Notes: a model not told the origin generated them from the sequence alone. A DNA stretch of 64,000 nucleotides from Catonia carolina (GCA_035578175.1 JAQMRL010000001.1:374299220-374363219), one strand, 5' to 3'; counted from the first letter of the stretch, positions 1 to 11,748 are shown. Program-made: numbers and translations.

Positions 1-340
1 GAAAATTTCACTAATGACAGCCTTTGCGGCGTTATTATAAGTTCTCTTTTTTTTATATAATCATATCCAGATTTCTGGCAATAATGGCAATCCACCTAAT
101 AAAATAACTTTTATGATAAATTTTTAATATCCTTTATAGAATATCTAATGATATAAATATTAATTTTAAAAAAGTTCGTTACATATTTACTTTAATTTTT
201 AACGAATTATCAAAAGATTTTAGGATCAACTTTTTAAGGATTTCTCAATAAATCATATGTACGGCAAACCACCCTATTTTTCTAACTAATTTTCAAGCAG
301 CACTACATTTTTATTTTGTGTGCTATTTTGATTCTGTATT
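1..340. other. AT-rich stretch, nothing recognised
   Basis: Low-complexity AT-rich sequence with stops in all frames. I see no coding, RNA or repeat signature. Confidence 0.5.
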
Positions 341-661
341 CTAAGGCTGAAGATTTCAGCCTTAGTATGGATTTTACAACAAAAGTGTATATAATCAAAT
401 TTATAGAAAATTAAATGATCTACAACTTTTATTAAGAGCATGTTTCTCTACAGAGCCTAGTTTAGCGTGAAAAAGTGAGTCTCCGTATTTTTAAGCCAAA
501 CTGAGGTTGATTTTCATTTAGTCATGATTAAAATAAGGTTATGTTTTTTGAGGTTAATTTTTTGTTTATTTCTAATGTTTTATTACTAATGTTAGGTTAT
601 GTTGTTTAGTATTTGCATTGGTAAGAGAAAGTTGTGTGAGTGTTTCACACCATATTTTTTT
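341..661 (+). repeat. Repeat family R, partial copy I
   Basis: This stretch matches the reverse complement of 15936-16250 and 29915-30215. Shared landmarks are the TTTCAGCCTTAG segment, the AAGCCAAACTGAGG segment and the terminal GTGTGAGTGTTTCACAC palindrome. The copy begins inside an 11-bp hairpin (341-365) whose right half belongs to the family. Only the 3' part of the family unit is present. The class is unknown; it is non-coding. Confidence 0.7.
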
Positions 662-929
662 GTTACAAAGATAATTCCAAGAATCCCCCTGGGTTGGTTG
701 AAGAAATCTTGGTATTGAATTTGAGTTAAACTGGCCCAGGTCTTTTTGCTCCAAGATGAATATGACACATACATATAGAGACGTACATCCTTCAAAACAG
801 CATTTTTTGTCTTAATCTTAAAGAGCATCGTGAAAAGTGAGATCAGTTGAAATCCGGGTTCAGAAAATTTCATACAATCACAGTAACTTCTAGTATGTAT
901 TTTATGATGCTTACATAATATGTGACTTG

Positions 930-1035
930 TGCATAGGTTATTTATTTGTAGGTTATTTATGAGGTGATATAAATATGAAAAAATACCAGACCAGACCGGA
1001 AATCGAACCATTGGCCCATTTCTCATAAAACGAAA
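930..1035 (-). repeat. SINE family E remnant
   Basis: It contains the GAGGTGATATAAATATGAAA / CCAGACC..GAAATCGAACC arrangement that recurs near 2805, 40210, 53420, 54480 and 59090. Read on the minus strand, the GAACC end is an old tRNA-like B box (GGTTCRANNCC). It is degenerate, with no target duplication seen. Confidence 0.5.
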
Positions 1036-1489
1036 AAGAAGTTATTCAAAAAAAGAAAACGAGTTTGATATCGGAAAAGCTCTTAGATGTGTTTTAATTT
1101 TAAGTAATTTAATTAACATCAGACCTAATTATTTTGAAGGAAGATAAAATGTTGAAGCCTAATTTAAAAAAGATAATTTCAAAAAATATTTTTATTAGAA
1201 TTGATGGGATTTAGCTACTTTAATAAATAATGTGGATTTTAGATATTAATTAAATTTTCATTAGCTTAATACATTTTGAAAACGTTATGATTTAATCAAA
1301 ATTAAATTTGTAATTTATGACTAAACATTTATATTTAATTAAATTTTGAGTAAATCATTTATTAATAAATTAATTAACAACGCTAGTAATAACTAAAATA
1401 TCTATTTTTACATATGAACAAATTAAAATTTTTAGATCAAATACTGAGTTTTTATGTAAATAAAAGCTTTAAAACAAATATATTTATTT
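1036..1489. other. AT-rich stretch, nothing recognised
   Basis: Dominated by TTAAT/AAATT words. No repeat shared with the rest of the window was seen. Confidence 0.5.
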
Positions 1490-1631
1490 TTTTACTTTCT
1501 CTTGCCTATATGAATACCTATATAGGAAGGAAAATATTGTTTTCATGACGATTTTTCGAAAATCGAGTTTTCACCGGATCTACACGTTTTCAGACCCCCT
1601 GAACCCAAAAAAACATGTTTTTAGCAATTGG

Positions 1632-1633
1632 TC

Positions 1634-1668
<35 letters not shown>

Positions 1669-1710
1669 GCGTGCGTGAGTGTGCGCGCGCGCGTGTGTGT
1701 ATTTGTGTGA
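1632..1710 (+). repeat. (GT)n/(GC)n microsatellite inside repeat R
   Basis: A GT run passes into a GCGCGC block and back to GT. The same compound array sits at the same place in the other two R copies (16698-16805, 30665-30712), so it travels with the repeat. Confidence 0.85.
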
Positions 1711-2227
1711 ACAAAATATCTCAAGAAAGGAACATCGTACGATATTGAAACTTGAAACTTAAGTTAGACACTACCAGAGAAACCGACACAAACATTTTCA
1801 TCAAAATTGGTCAACCGAGAGTAGTAGTTTATTCGTGTCATTTTTCACTTTTTTGCGATTTTCTCAAAAATGGCTCCTACGATTATTTTAAAAATCGCCT
1901 TATTTACTACAATTTTAACGCTTTACAAGATGGGTAGCCGCGATGTCTGCTGAAATTCTTGAGGAGGCTGTGATTACGTAGAACAAAATGGTTTTTTTAA
2001 GATTGCGGTCCTAAAATACATTTTAGCGCAAAAATGTATATAGTAAAAGTTGTAGAAAATTTAAATACCTAAAACTTTTATTTTAAACATATTTTTGTAT
2101 AACGCTTAGTTTAGCGGTAATTAGTCATTTTTTTATGGAAATCTTTAAAAAAATGTTTTTTATAAGATTTCAGCCTTAGTATGCATTTTACGAAAAAAGT
2201 GTATAATAATCAAATTACAAATTTAAA

Positions 2228-2621
2228 TTTCTGCCCATAACAGACAGGTGGAGTGTCAAATTTTTTACACTCAGTCTGTTCGTTGCAGGGCTAAAATAAA
2301 TAGTTCTGTTTCTTAACACATGGTCAGCCAATTGACTGAATCATTTAAGAACAGAAGAGGTAGAGGTGTAAAATACACTAATCAGAGTTATCTCCTCTGA
2401 AAGTAATGAATTTCATTATACAGCCAGACCCTGTGGTGAATGAAGTGAAGGTGTCATTTGCAGTGTGGAAAATATGTGCTTTTCAGAGGGCCCGGGATGC
2501 TGATAAGCGTACTTTTCCACTCGGTGAGGAAGGCAATTGTAAACCACCTCACTCCTCGTTTTACTTAGTAAAACCTCTACAGGTTCAAACCAGCCTTTCG
2601 GCTGATGACCTAAACAACAAC
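2228..2621 (+). mobile_element. Retroposon family G, full-length copy 1
   Basis: This 394-bp unit is flanked by an 11-bp target duplication ACAAATTTAAA (2217-2227 and 2622-2632). It starts at CTGCCCATAACAG and ends in CTAAACAACAACAC, an AAC-rich tail. A close copy lies at 57167-57561 and a truncated one at 21878-22132. The target duplication, fixed ends and simple 3' tail indicate retroposition. No tRNA-like head was found at the 5' end. A short ORF (2406-2651) is probably incidental. Confidence 0.8.
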
Positions 2622-2769
2622 ACAAATTTAAAATTAGGTTACGTTTTTTGAGGTTAGTTTTTTGTTAATTCTAATATTTTATTACTGATGTTAGGTACAT
2701 TGTTCATTATTCGCATTGATAAGAGAAAGTCGTGTGAGTGTTTCACACCAGATTTTTTATTTATTTGGT

Positions 2770-2900
2770 TATGCCGAGGCATAAGCTTTTGCTTGTGCAT
2801 AGGCAAGAACATGAGGTGATAAAAAATTGAAAAAGTTCTAGACCTGACCGTGAATCAAACCCAGTATAGAAGGCCAGTTCACTGACTACTGATCAGAAAA
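2770..2900 (-). repeat. SINE family E remnant
   Basis: It has the same GAGGTGATAAAAA..GACCTGACCGTGAATCAAACCC layout as the other family E pieces and is badly decayed. Confidence 0.45.
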
Positions 2901-3003
2901 TGACAGCAAACCGCATTCCTTTCTTCCTAATTTTTAATCGGTACTATTTTTTACTCATTTTGAGACCGATTTTGATGGAGCATTCTGAACAGTAACAATA
3001 ATA

Positions 3004-3805
3004 ATTGAAGACGTCTACTGAAAAACCAGACAAGTGCCAAAATCATAATTTCGAGAAAAACAGAAAAAACTGTTTATAAGTGTCAGTTTGTAATTAAATG
3101 CTGTTCTTTATAATTGAGTTTAAGAAGTTCATCTATATAAACAGTGATTTTCAGTAATTTTTCAATTGAAATGGAATAACATTCATTTATTGTTATTTTT
3201 ATAGTAATGTTTTTAGAAGTAGTTAAGTGCCGAGGGGTATTTCACCAATAAACCAGTTAAGTACCTGTTGCAAAAAACATGCAATCATGGTAAAAGTCAA
3301 ATAAATACACAGTGATTATCCTGTACTATTATTTATTTATTTATTTAAATATTATAATTAATTTGTGTAAAATACAGTTCACGCTTAATCCAGAAAAAAA
3401 TAATGTTAAAATATAAAAAAACCAGTAAAATATTTTAATAAATTCTAATACATGTTTTTAAAATATGTTCTTGTACAAATTCTATTAATATTTGAGAAAA
3501 TAAACACAGCAGATAGTATTGATTAATAAAAATATTCACAAAACAAATTTTTTTACTTAGTAATTTCCATGTAAAATGGTTGAATGCTTTACAAAATGGT
3601 TGGCACTTAACTAGTTCTTAAATGAAATAGTGGCGGGACATGCCTGTGCTGCAATCTTTGTTAAGCTTCTGTAAACATAATATTAACATTTGGCACATGC
3701 CTTGTTTATGGGCGTATTAGCCTTTAAACATAGCTTGTTTTTCAATGAAAAAGTAATTTTTGAAATTTTTGGCACTTGCCTGGTTTTTCAGTGGACGTCT
3801 TCAAT
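3004..3805. mobile_element. Terminal-inverted-repeat element, about 800 bp
   Basis: The ends are near-perfect inverted repeats. The left end reads ATTGAAGACGTCTACTGAAA and continues with AACCAGACAAGTGCCAAAA. The right end is its complement with two changes. The interior has repeated AAGTGCC/GGCACTT words and no ORF. It is a non-autonomous DNA element of unknown superfamily; no clear target duplication was found. Confidence 0.65.
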
Positions 3806-4150
3806 TGTGTGGTCAACAGTGTGGACGACTCCACACTGAATGAACCAATTTTAAATAAAGTTTTTAAGAAAAATTGAAAAAATTACAAAGTCGCCGCTAA
3901 GATGTGGACAAAAAATATCGTTACAAAAGTTACTTATTCTTTTTTTTTAGCAAAATTAATATTCATGTGCTTATTGTACATGCTATATGCATTGTATTTT
4001 GTGAAAATTTGTCAGAGGTAGAATCATCACCAGAATGTTAAGGTGTTTTGTGGAGTAAACACATATTGTAGTACAAAGAAGATAATCTGCCGTTCTTTTA
4101 TCGGAAGTTCCTCTATATATGGCTCAGACGTTTGAACTCTTCAATAAAGA
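3806..4150. other. Stretch without recognised features
   Basis: AT-rich; no coding or repeat signal was identified between the TIR element and the LINE remnant. Confidence 0.4.
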
Positions 4151-4500
4151 TTTAAAAGCAGAATAACAGCTATGAAAATAAGTTTCTGGAGAAGTTATCC
4201 GTTGACTGAGCTAAATCGAGTTAGATATAAAGATATTTTAAAGAAAGTTTACAAAATTGAAGAAAGGCAACTAATATGGTACGGCCACTGCGATAAATGG
4301 AGAAGGATAAATTGCCTCCGAAGATTTTACTATGGATTCCAGTTAAGAGGGATTAAGCGCGAATGACCCAGAAAGGGGCGGACCTATGGTGGTGTTATGA
4401 GAGATCTGTAGAGGAGGTATTTTAGATATCAAGACGTGTTCAATGGAAGTGAATGGCATTTTGGTTTGCGATAAATGGCCCAGTGTTGTAGAACAACCCC

Positions 4501-4545
<45 letters not shown>
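4151..4545 (+). pseudogene. LINE reverse transcriptase C-terminal remnant with (TAA)n tail
   Basis: One frame (4172-4366) reads FWRSYPLTELNRVRYKDILKK, then RQLIWYGHC and further on a basic stretch. This is the layout of the region after the RT domain in RTE/CR1-like LINEs (RxxR..LxWYGHVxRM..GRRRRGRPRxxW). After the stop the basic G-R-P motif continues in decayed form. The (TAA)14-15 run at 4502-4545 fits a LINE 3' tail. It is 5'-truncated and non-functional. Confidence 0.6.
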
Positions 4546-5660
4546 TTATTTTCAAAGCACTAGCTGGACTCAAACCTTCCACTTTGTACTTTAGCTCTCT
4601 AACCACAACGCCACAGTAGTGGCAGTTTTATTACTTTATAAATTATGCATTAATTTATTCAAAATATAATAAAATGTCGAAAATTGTGTTTATACAAAAC
4701 TTGGATTTTATGGTTGTATCGTAACGTTTTATTGAAATGTAGATAACAATACAAACTTGAAATAGAACTAATAATCTTCTCTAATGCTAATAAACCCAGG
4801 AATTTGCTGAAATCAAACAGATATTATCGGCATAAGACTCTGAATTAGAGAACTAATTCTATCACACCACGGAGATTTCCCGTTTATTAATTTCCCATGA
4901 GTTTAATAACAACAATGGCCACATATATAGATAGATAAATAAAGGCTTTTTACAAAGAAAATTTGTGAGCATTCAAGAAATTCAATCGGAATTTGAAACA
5001 GTCTACTGAATAATTTATGTAAAAGCTGTTTAATGAAAGTTTTACTAATTCTAATAGTAAAACAACTTAATGTATTCAATTATTTTTACTTATTAATAAA
5101 AAATATTTAATTGTACCTAACAGTGGACAATTTTTAAGTTCGTTTCTTTTCATAAGAAAATACAATTTTGGTTACTTAGTCTGTAATCGGAATATACCAA
5201 ATACAGCCGTCTAGTATTACAGTACCGAATTGCTTTAAATATTTTAGTTTTCAATAAAATGGAGATTTATATTTTGTTTCCATATCTCCTGCCAATTAGC
5301 AAACCATCTTTTTTTAAAATGTATACAAAATACGTCCTTTAAACGCTCGTAACCAAATAACAATGAAAAAATGGTTAAAATTTAAAATTAGATAAAAAAA
5401 ATTTTAAGTAACGATTCGCTTTCTATTTGGTCTTATGGCAAGGTTTCTAGAACTCTCAACTTTTAGATTATTTGAGTCAGAGTTACTTATGTGTTAATAC
5501 CGCTTCGATCAAACATTACCAATATTCTCAACAGCAAAGTTGAAGCTCCAGGGTTCCATTGCAGATAGGCTCTGAAAGTAATTCACAGTTAAATTGTTAT
5601 AATTTTGTAAAATAACTTAATGATTACTGCTAAATGATAGCAGGTGATACGACTGCAAAA
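4546..5660. other. AT-rich stretch, nothing recognised
   Basis: No ORF, repeat or RNA feature seen. Confidence 0.4.
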
Positions 5661-5663
5661 TCT

Positions 5664-5717
5664 TACCCACCAAAGAAAGTTGTTTTAAGCAAAAATCGTC
5701 CTCTGCTTTGGTGGGTA
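5664..5717. other. 12-bp perfect inverted repeat
   Basis: TACCCACCAAAG (5664-5675) and CTTTGGTGGGTA (5706-5717) pair perfectly around a 30-base loop. It lies about 550 bp upstream of the first exon found. It may be a remnant of a small element; the function is unknown. Confidence 0.6.
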
Positions 5718-5819
5718 TTCAAGGAGATCTAGGTAATTCATAAACATCGCATACCTACAAATTTAATACAAACACAACAATGAATTTTACAGTGATTTAC
5801 TTGCGTACTCATTAGGCAG

Positions 5820-6260
5820 AATGATTTGGTTTACAAATGCGGGTCATCTCTAACCGGATGTGATTCTTTCCAGTAGACTACGAAAGGTGATGTAGTGCAT
5901 GCGTAGAGCAAAAGAACTGGCACGCAGCCGTTAAGTCAGAATAGCATAGGCTTTGGCCATGATCGATGCCAAAGACCATCTCTGAAATTGCTGATTCCAG
6001 ACCAAGCCGGAAGCTTGTGTCGGTGTTTTATGAAATAATATTTTCAGTTCGGATCAAGAGGCCAGGCGGCGGGTTTTTGGATGATAGGCGGTTGCGGCCT
6101 CCTTGGAACTGGACGAGGACGCCTCAATTGAGTCCATCACTATTACCCACAAAAAGAAGTGAAATAAAATTCTATAGTACTGGATTTTTACAAGCCCATT
6201 ATTATTAAAATCATCTCTATATTTTCGTAATTTATTTTATTTTATTAATGTTTCATTTCC
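5820..6260 (+). promoter_or_regulatory. Possible upstream exon or promoter zone of the 3-exon gene
   Basis: This is richer in G+C than its surroundings and holds an open frame from 5966 to 6208. Because exon 6274-6399 is preceded by a splice acceptor, an upstream exon must exist. A donor at 6159 (AAGAA/GTGAAA) would keep the phase (one base left over) and give a 115-bp intron, but it is a weak donor. This is inference only. Confidence 0.25.
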
Positions 6261-6273
6261 ATTAATGTTTCAG

Positions 6274-6399
6274 GAGTACTAAGCAATATGCAACAGTTTT
6301 TTGATAATTTAAAAGATAATCTCGATGCACTTGAGTCCATCCCGTCAGATGACAAAGAATCTCTATTAACAAATCCACCAGAACTTTCGACAACTTCAG
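6274..6399 (+). CDS. Unidentified gene, first exon found
   Basis: The acceptor is TTAATGTTTCAG/GA and the donor CTTCAG/GTATGT is strong. In frame it reads VLSN, then MQQFFDNLKDNLDALESIPS, then an acidic, Ser/Thr-rich stretch ending STTS before the split Glu codon. The ATG at 6288 could be the start, giving 37 residues from this exon, but four open codons precede it and the acceptor implies an upstream exon, so the N-terminus may be longer. The segment has an amphipathic, acidic character. I do not recognise the family and assign no function. Confidence 0.65.
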
Positions 6400-6840
6400 G
6401 TATGTTAAAATAAAATTATTTCTTCTTTTTTTTAACTATTTTTAAGTACAGATTGTGCCAAGTAGTCCGGCGTGTAATGAGGGAACTACAAGAATTGAAG
6501 AGCTTAGTGGATGAAGGTGTTATATAACAAAAAATGTAGTTCAATGGAAATTGCTATGAAAGTACTGAGGCCTATCCCTTCATAAAAATTTTGTCTTATG
6601 CAATTAAAAGTTCTTAAAACTTTACTTTTCATTTCCACTTTTTTATTAGATTTATCGAGCATCGACTACCATTGTCATATAACACCTTACGACACTCAAT
6701 CTTACGCATACAACACTTCCATCAACTAAAAAGTCTTTATTGTACACTGTACCATCTATAAATGGATTAACGGTAATTTAATAATACAAAGTACTCGTAA
6801 AGACCTTTATAAGAGACATTTTCAAAGGAACACACAATGC
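6400..6840. other. Intron 1 start, with a repeat also found inverted at 7655-7730
   Basis: Positions 6475-6540 contain GAAGAGCTTAGTGGATGAAG. A close inverted match lies at 7655-7730 and a weaker relative near 6680-6715. No coding signal was found. Confidence 0.45.
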
Positions 6841-7440
6841 ATATTAATGATGATGATAGGTGTTCATTACTACATTAACTGTCATTACTTTTGTCACCGG
6901 ATGGCGACATTAAGTGACGAGTTGCAAACTTTACGTTTTGGTGGACCTGAAAAGGGCCGTTTAAACGGTGGTCGCCTTGGCGAAGCGTCGGTCGTAGTCG
7001 TCGTGGCGGTCAGAGGCTGGGCGACACGGCCTGTCGTCGTCCAGCGGAGACGTCTTTTTCCCTCGCAGTAATGCGTCGATGGCTGCTTCGTCGGATCCGG
7101 TGGGAATAACACTTGGTCAAGGGATTGCTTCTCTCTTGCGGAGTCGTCGATGAGTCTTCGTTGGAGTCCGGTAGCCGTGTGCCGATGGTGGACGTCTTGT
7201 CTGCTGTCTGGTTCGGAATCGAATCTCGTCGGGCTCAGTGGAGCGCTCTTTACATAGTCAACGAGAGCGCTGTGGTAGGGACGGTTATTAGTCTTGACCT
7301 TGACGACACAGGCTTCTGTCGGTACGCCGCCACAAGCCTACCGCCCCTTTCGGAACTACTGGCGGTTCCATCTGTCGCTAAGTCGGAAGCTTTGATATCC
7401 GGTAGTACAGTACCTAATCAAAGGGGACAACGGTGACACT
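6841..7440. other. GC- and CpG-rich island with ambiguous ORFs on both strands
   Basis: This is the most GC-rich intronic stretch in the window. Open frames run on the plus strand (7113-7436) and on the minus strand (6894-7112, continuing degenerately to 7436). The minus-strand reading is Pro/Thr/Arg-rich, which would fit a decayed transposon ORF1/gag-like region. No diagnostic motif such as a zinc knuckle is visible, so the identity is open. It is bracketed by an inverted repeat (6475-6540 / 7655-7730), which suggests transposon origin. Confidence 0.35.
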
Positions 7441-10134
7441 CTAAAAATATTTCTATTAGGTTGCAGTGAATTTTGGTAGAGGAAGGTCAAATGATCGTAA
7501 TCCTCTACAAACCTTAAAATTAAGCTGCATATAGTCCGTTCATTCCCTAGTATTTCTGTAAATGGTAGATAAACAGTGTTCTATGTCATCTACGTAACTA
7601 AGTAGGCCTATGTACTTCACACCTTCAGCAATCACAAAAAATACATTTTTGAAAAAATGTTACATAGCACCTTCATCCACTCAGCTCTTCAATTTCTCTT
7701 CACTCCATTTTCCATACAATCGTAGCAAACAGTCAATTCTTTCGCAGCCCACCATGATGCGCTCTAGATGACTGAAAAGCAATCAAACCTAACTGTACCA
7801 GGTAGAAACAGCTTTAAATGGTAGTGATGGAGGGAAAAGTTTCTAGTGCGTAGTGTGTAGTGCGTTCGAGACGCCGCGCTAGTTGGCTCGATCTGTAGTC
7901 AGTCATATATGTGACGTATACGTAGGCATATACGTTATTTATTGTTAGACAGATCAACTTCTTATATTCTAACTAATATTTTTTTGTAATAATTATATTT
8001 TTCTTTAAGTTATTGCTGTTTTCTTAACATGTAATGAACTTTACAAAATGTTATTATTAAAGTACATTTAACATTTTACATTAAAATATATTTAACTCTG
8101 TTTTAATTTCGTAAATTTACAGTAATATTATTTATGAATTTAAAGTGGTGAAGATTAAATAATATTTTCAAAACTAGTACGTTTTACTTTCATTTGAATA
8201 AATAATTCATGTCCAAACTGACAAAATAATTCAGTTTCGCTTCCATGAATACTTTTTATTCTATAAAGCTCAATAAACTGTTAAGCTATGTAAGTTTGAT
8301 TTAATTCGTTGAATATTAATTAAAAATTAATGGTTACTGTAAAAATAAGAATTCGTAATTTCAGCTTAATTTGAAATAAGAAATTTAATTTATTAGGAAA
8401 TTCTCAGTTTTTTTTTTGTTTATTATTATTACCAGAAAAAACACTCAGAACTTTTCTTTAGCATCAAAAGGATTATCTCCTAGTAAAATGCATGAAGTAA
8501 CCCAATATAATTATGTAGTTATCAAACAATATGTAATGGTTGGAGGGTAATTTTGATCTATCAGTTTAATGTATTCGGTTTTGTTTCAAACATTTGGCTC
8601 TACTAATTTATATTTGCATTGCATCAATATCGTATTTATCAAGTTAAAATCTTTAGACACCATTGTCTAGATTTTTAGTTTAAAATAATATTATTCATTA
8701 AACTGCTAAAAATTCAGGTACATAAAATAAATAAATTTAAAATAGTGTGTTGCCATAGGAACAAACGGATTTTGCATCCAATTATAAAACTGTATTAGAA
8801 GAAATACCTTGATTGCAAAGTATTTCTTTCTTTCAATTTCTATTGCAAGAGTATCCACTGGGATACTCTTACAATAAATGAAAAAATTCCTCAAAATTAC
8901 TGATATTATTTAAGCTACATTTCTTTTTTTATCTAAATACAGTTCTTTATAATAGCAATAAAAATTTTATATTAAATTTCAGTGTTGAACATATTGAATA
9001 AAAGCTACAGAACAGACAAGCCGGTGATATGATATTTCACACATGTTCACATCCCTTAATTTTTCCTACGAAGGAAATAATATAAAAATGTAAGATATTT
9101 CACATAACATTTGTGCGTTAACGCATTTAAACGAAACACGTTTTTCAACCAATAAAAAGGGTTGAAATTAAACTTTTTCCTTGTATTTTGCTAAATTTGG
9201 AGTTATCAAAATATAACATCTAGTAAGAAAATTGTATATTCATTTTTCACCTTAGAAAAAGTATTGTAACATTAGGTATACAGTTGTATTCTAGAAATAG
9301 TAAGGGAATAAATTGCGTATTTTGTAAAGTGGTATAATATTAAAGAAGGATAATGAATTGTAATGAATGAAATATTTTGAACAGTAATTCTCGTAAATCG
9401 AAACTAGTAGAAACGTTTATTTTATTTTGATAACTTCTACCATGTTCTGTAAATCGGAGAAATTGTTAGAACGGTTTAAATTGTTTGATTAATTGTTCGA
9501 GTTAGCACCTTTTTAGTCAGTTACTTAGCTACTTGAACTGTGAATGAAATTTGTATTGTTGGGCCGTTCGAAAGTATCGTTACGAGACCTGTTCTGGAAT
9601 ACGTTAATAATGCGTGTGACTTCTGGTAGTAGCAATTAGTTGTGAATAGGTGAATCATTGTTTTGATTGTTAAATGACAGTATCTTATTTATAGCAGAGT
9701 TTATTTTAAGCTTTAAGTTTTGTAATTAATTTAATCGAAGTAATCTAATAGTAATTTGTTAGTAAGTTTAATAAATAATTGTTATAAGTTTAAAGTAAGT
9801 TAAATAGTTTGTTCAATATCTATTATAGCCAGATGTTCGAAAGAACCTAGGCTCAGGTGGAACAGTACAGTATATTATTAATCAATTCAGATTTACTTTA
9901 CGTATATTAATTTGTCAATATAAAACTACTGTTATAGTTACTTGAGTCTCGAGTTTGCCCTTGTTTGCAACGAAAAATGTATCAGTGAAAAAGCATCAGT
10001 GCGCATGCGTGACTGCTTTAATTTCAGTACGACAAACACAACAACTTATACTATACCCAGAGTATATGCAGTATATCATGGAACATTTTGTAGGTAAACT
10101 GTACGAATATAACTGTTTGTTACCGTAAACATAA
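7441..10134. other. Long AT-rich intronic stretch
   Basis: No genes or families were recognised apart from the hairpin at 8847-8870 and the inverted-repeat partner at 7655-7730. Confidence 0.4.
8847..8870. other. Perfect 10-bp hairpin
   Basis: AAGAGTATCC, loop ACTG, GGATACTCTT. It is probably the core of a small decayed palindromic element. Confidence 0.6.
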
Positions 10135-10376
10135 ATGTTAGTTTCTCGAAAACGTGGGCAGACTATTCACAGTGCTGAACGAAATCTAATATGTAGTGTA
10201 ATAGATGCTGTGAAGTTGAAGTTAAACAAAAATGCCTTTCCTTGCCTTTTAACAAAAATCACGAGCGAGTGGCTAACTACTGTGTTTCTCTTTCCACAAT
10301 TCAAAAAATAAGGAAATTAAAGACGTAAAGAAGCTATTCTTCAACAGTTTTGTTGACACCTGGTAAAAAAAGGAAG
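10135..10376 (+). pseudogene. Probable decayed transposase N-terminus
   Basis: From the ATG at 10135 the frame reads MLVSRKRGQTIHSAERNLIC and continues about 20 more residues. After a frameshift it goes on as RVANYCVSLSTIQKIRK and TPGKKRKL. The pattern (RKRGQ start, helical segment, VS..TI.KI helix-turn-helix, TP.KKRK) resembles N-terminal DNA-binding parts of insect transposon proteins. Frameshifts and stops make it non-functional. Family assignment is from memory of pattern only. Confidence 0.4.
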
Positions 10377-11580
10377 CTGTTAGGTAGGTACTAGTGAGAC
10401 TAATAGTGAAGTCGCCGGTGACAGCGATAGTAAAGAAGGCGATTCAATCGTAGAAAATTTTGTTTCAGTGGAATAAGGTAGCTGGTAATTACAGTAAATC
10501 AAATATTTCTAGTCATGTAATTAAGCTATAGACAATATTACCGGTCAGAATAATTTCTTATAAGGTTTATGAAGAAAATAATTTCTCGGAATTAACCACA
10601 GCTTACAAAATGTATGTAGAAACTGCACGGTAGTGAAATGTACGAGTAGTGTCTCACTCTTGAGGTTGGCAGCACTGTCAAATTTTCACTTCCCTTCCTC
10701 ACATCACATCTATACGCAAAAGGCAATCTCGTGACTTCAGTATCTATAACAGAGAATTAGGAACCTCCAAGTTCTTTACAAAAAGCGAGATATCCCAGAA
10801 CCCTGAAAAAGAATTGGAGATTTTAAAAAGCAAAAAGTTTTCAAATGTGAAAAATTTTCCAATCGGTACTGAACCTTTTTTCTTGTATAATGTCCAGGAA
10901 GATACACAGATACATATTTTAATCACGCCTTAGCTAAACATGGATATCTTAATGATCGGCTTTATTATTTGGTTGATCCTATTAAATGTTTTCAGCCTAA
11001 ATGCTCCAAATTAATACTCACAGTAAACCAGGATCTTATTAATATTCATCCTTCCAAAGCACTTAATTATTAATCTAGTTGGCCTATCAAAGCGTCAAGC
11101 TTTGATATATTCAGCAAACATTTTAATTATTCCAGTGATTCTTGGGTTCTTGACCAACCGTTTAGTTTTTTTAAGAAATGCAAAGCAAATGTGACTTTTT
11201 TATTGTCGGTTAATTTACAGAGTAATGGTATTTTTACAAAAAAGAATCATAATCATTTTTATGAATTATGAATTTAATCTACTTCATTAATAATACAGTA
11301 AGACAGCCTTCCAAACACAATCTGTCCGCTGAAATTAAATATCGCAGAAAGAATATTAGTAGTATTAAATTTATAATTCGAAAATTTTCATATTTTTCCT
11401 ATTGACGTTAAAAATTTAATTTTTTCTAATAACATTCTTGTTGGTACTTATAATAACAAATAAAGTAATAAATTAATTATTGGTAGCAACTTTAACTTCG
11501 AAAAAGAACATTAATTCAGAATTAGTTAACCTTAAACTTACCCATCTATCGAATTTACAAAGAGTAGCCAATATTAATGT
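10377..11580. other. Stretch without recognised features
   Basis: AT-rich intron. Short open frames (for example 10744-10926) have no recognisable content. Confidence 0.4.
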
Positions 11581-11582
11581 AT

Positions 11583-11593
11583 TTATTTTGTTC

Positions 11594-11643
<50 letters not shown>
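11583..11643 (+). repeat. (AAT)n microsatellite
   Basis: About 20 perfect AAT units. In this window such trinucleotide arrays often sit at LINE 3' ends, but no LINE remnant was recognised next to this one. Confidence 0.95.
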
Positions 11644-11644
<1 letters not shown>

Positions 11645-11748
11645 TGTATGTATAGCATATTATAACATTTCCTATAACTAAACATATTTATAACTAACAT
11701 ATTCGCTTTTAATAACTTAAATCTTATACATAAATAAAATAAAAGACC

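Larger units (their letters stand above)
1490..2757 (+). repeat. Repeat family R, copy II, split by a retroposon
   Basis: This is the most complete plus-oriented copy of an interspersed repeat also present at 15936-17275 and 29909-30849 (both minus). It starts with a CTTTCTCTTGCCTATATGAA motif, carries a GT/GC microsatellite in its first quarter, and ends in the GTGTGAGTGTTTCACAC palindrome. A 394-bp retroposon (2228-2621) interrupts it. There is no ORF or tRNA head, and the class is undetermined. Confidence 0.75.

Noticed and set aside
2406..2651. Small protein-coding gene MNFIIQPDP...
   Set aside because: It lies wholly inside a mobile retroposon copy with target duplications, and the second copy carries amino-acid changes without an evident codon-position bias.
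1490..2757. Repeat R as a Helitron (3' hairpin, no target duplication)
   Set aside because: The expected 5' TC and 3' CTRR borders are not visible next to the hairpin, so the class is left open.
7113..7436. 107-codon plus-strand ORF as a gene
   Set aside because: The overlapping minus-strand frame is equally open, there is no domain or splice support, and open frames are expected in this GC-rich patch.
11473..11700. Poly-Leu / poly-Asn proteins across the AAT array (also 4343-4606 and 16649-17032)
   Set aside because: These are translations of microsatellites and poly-T tracts.
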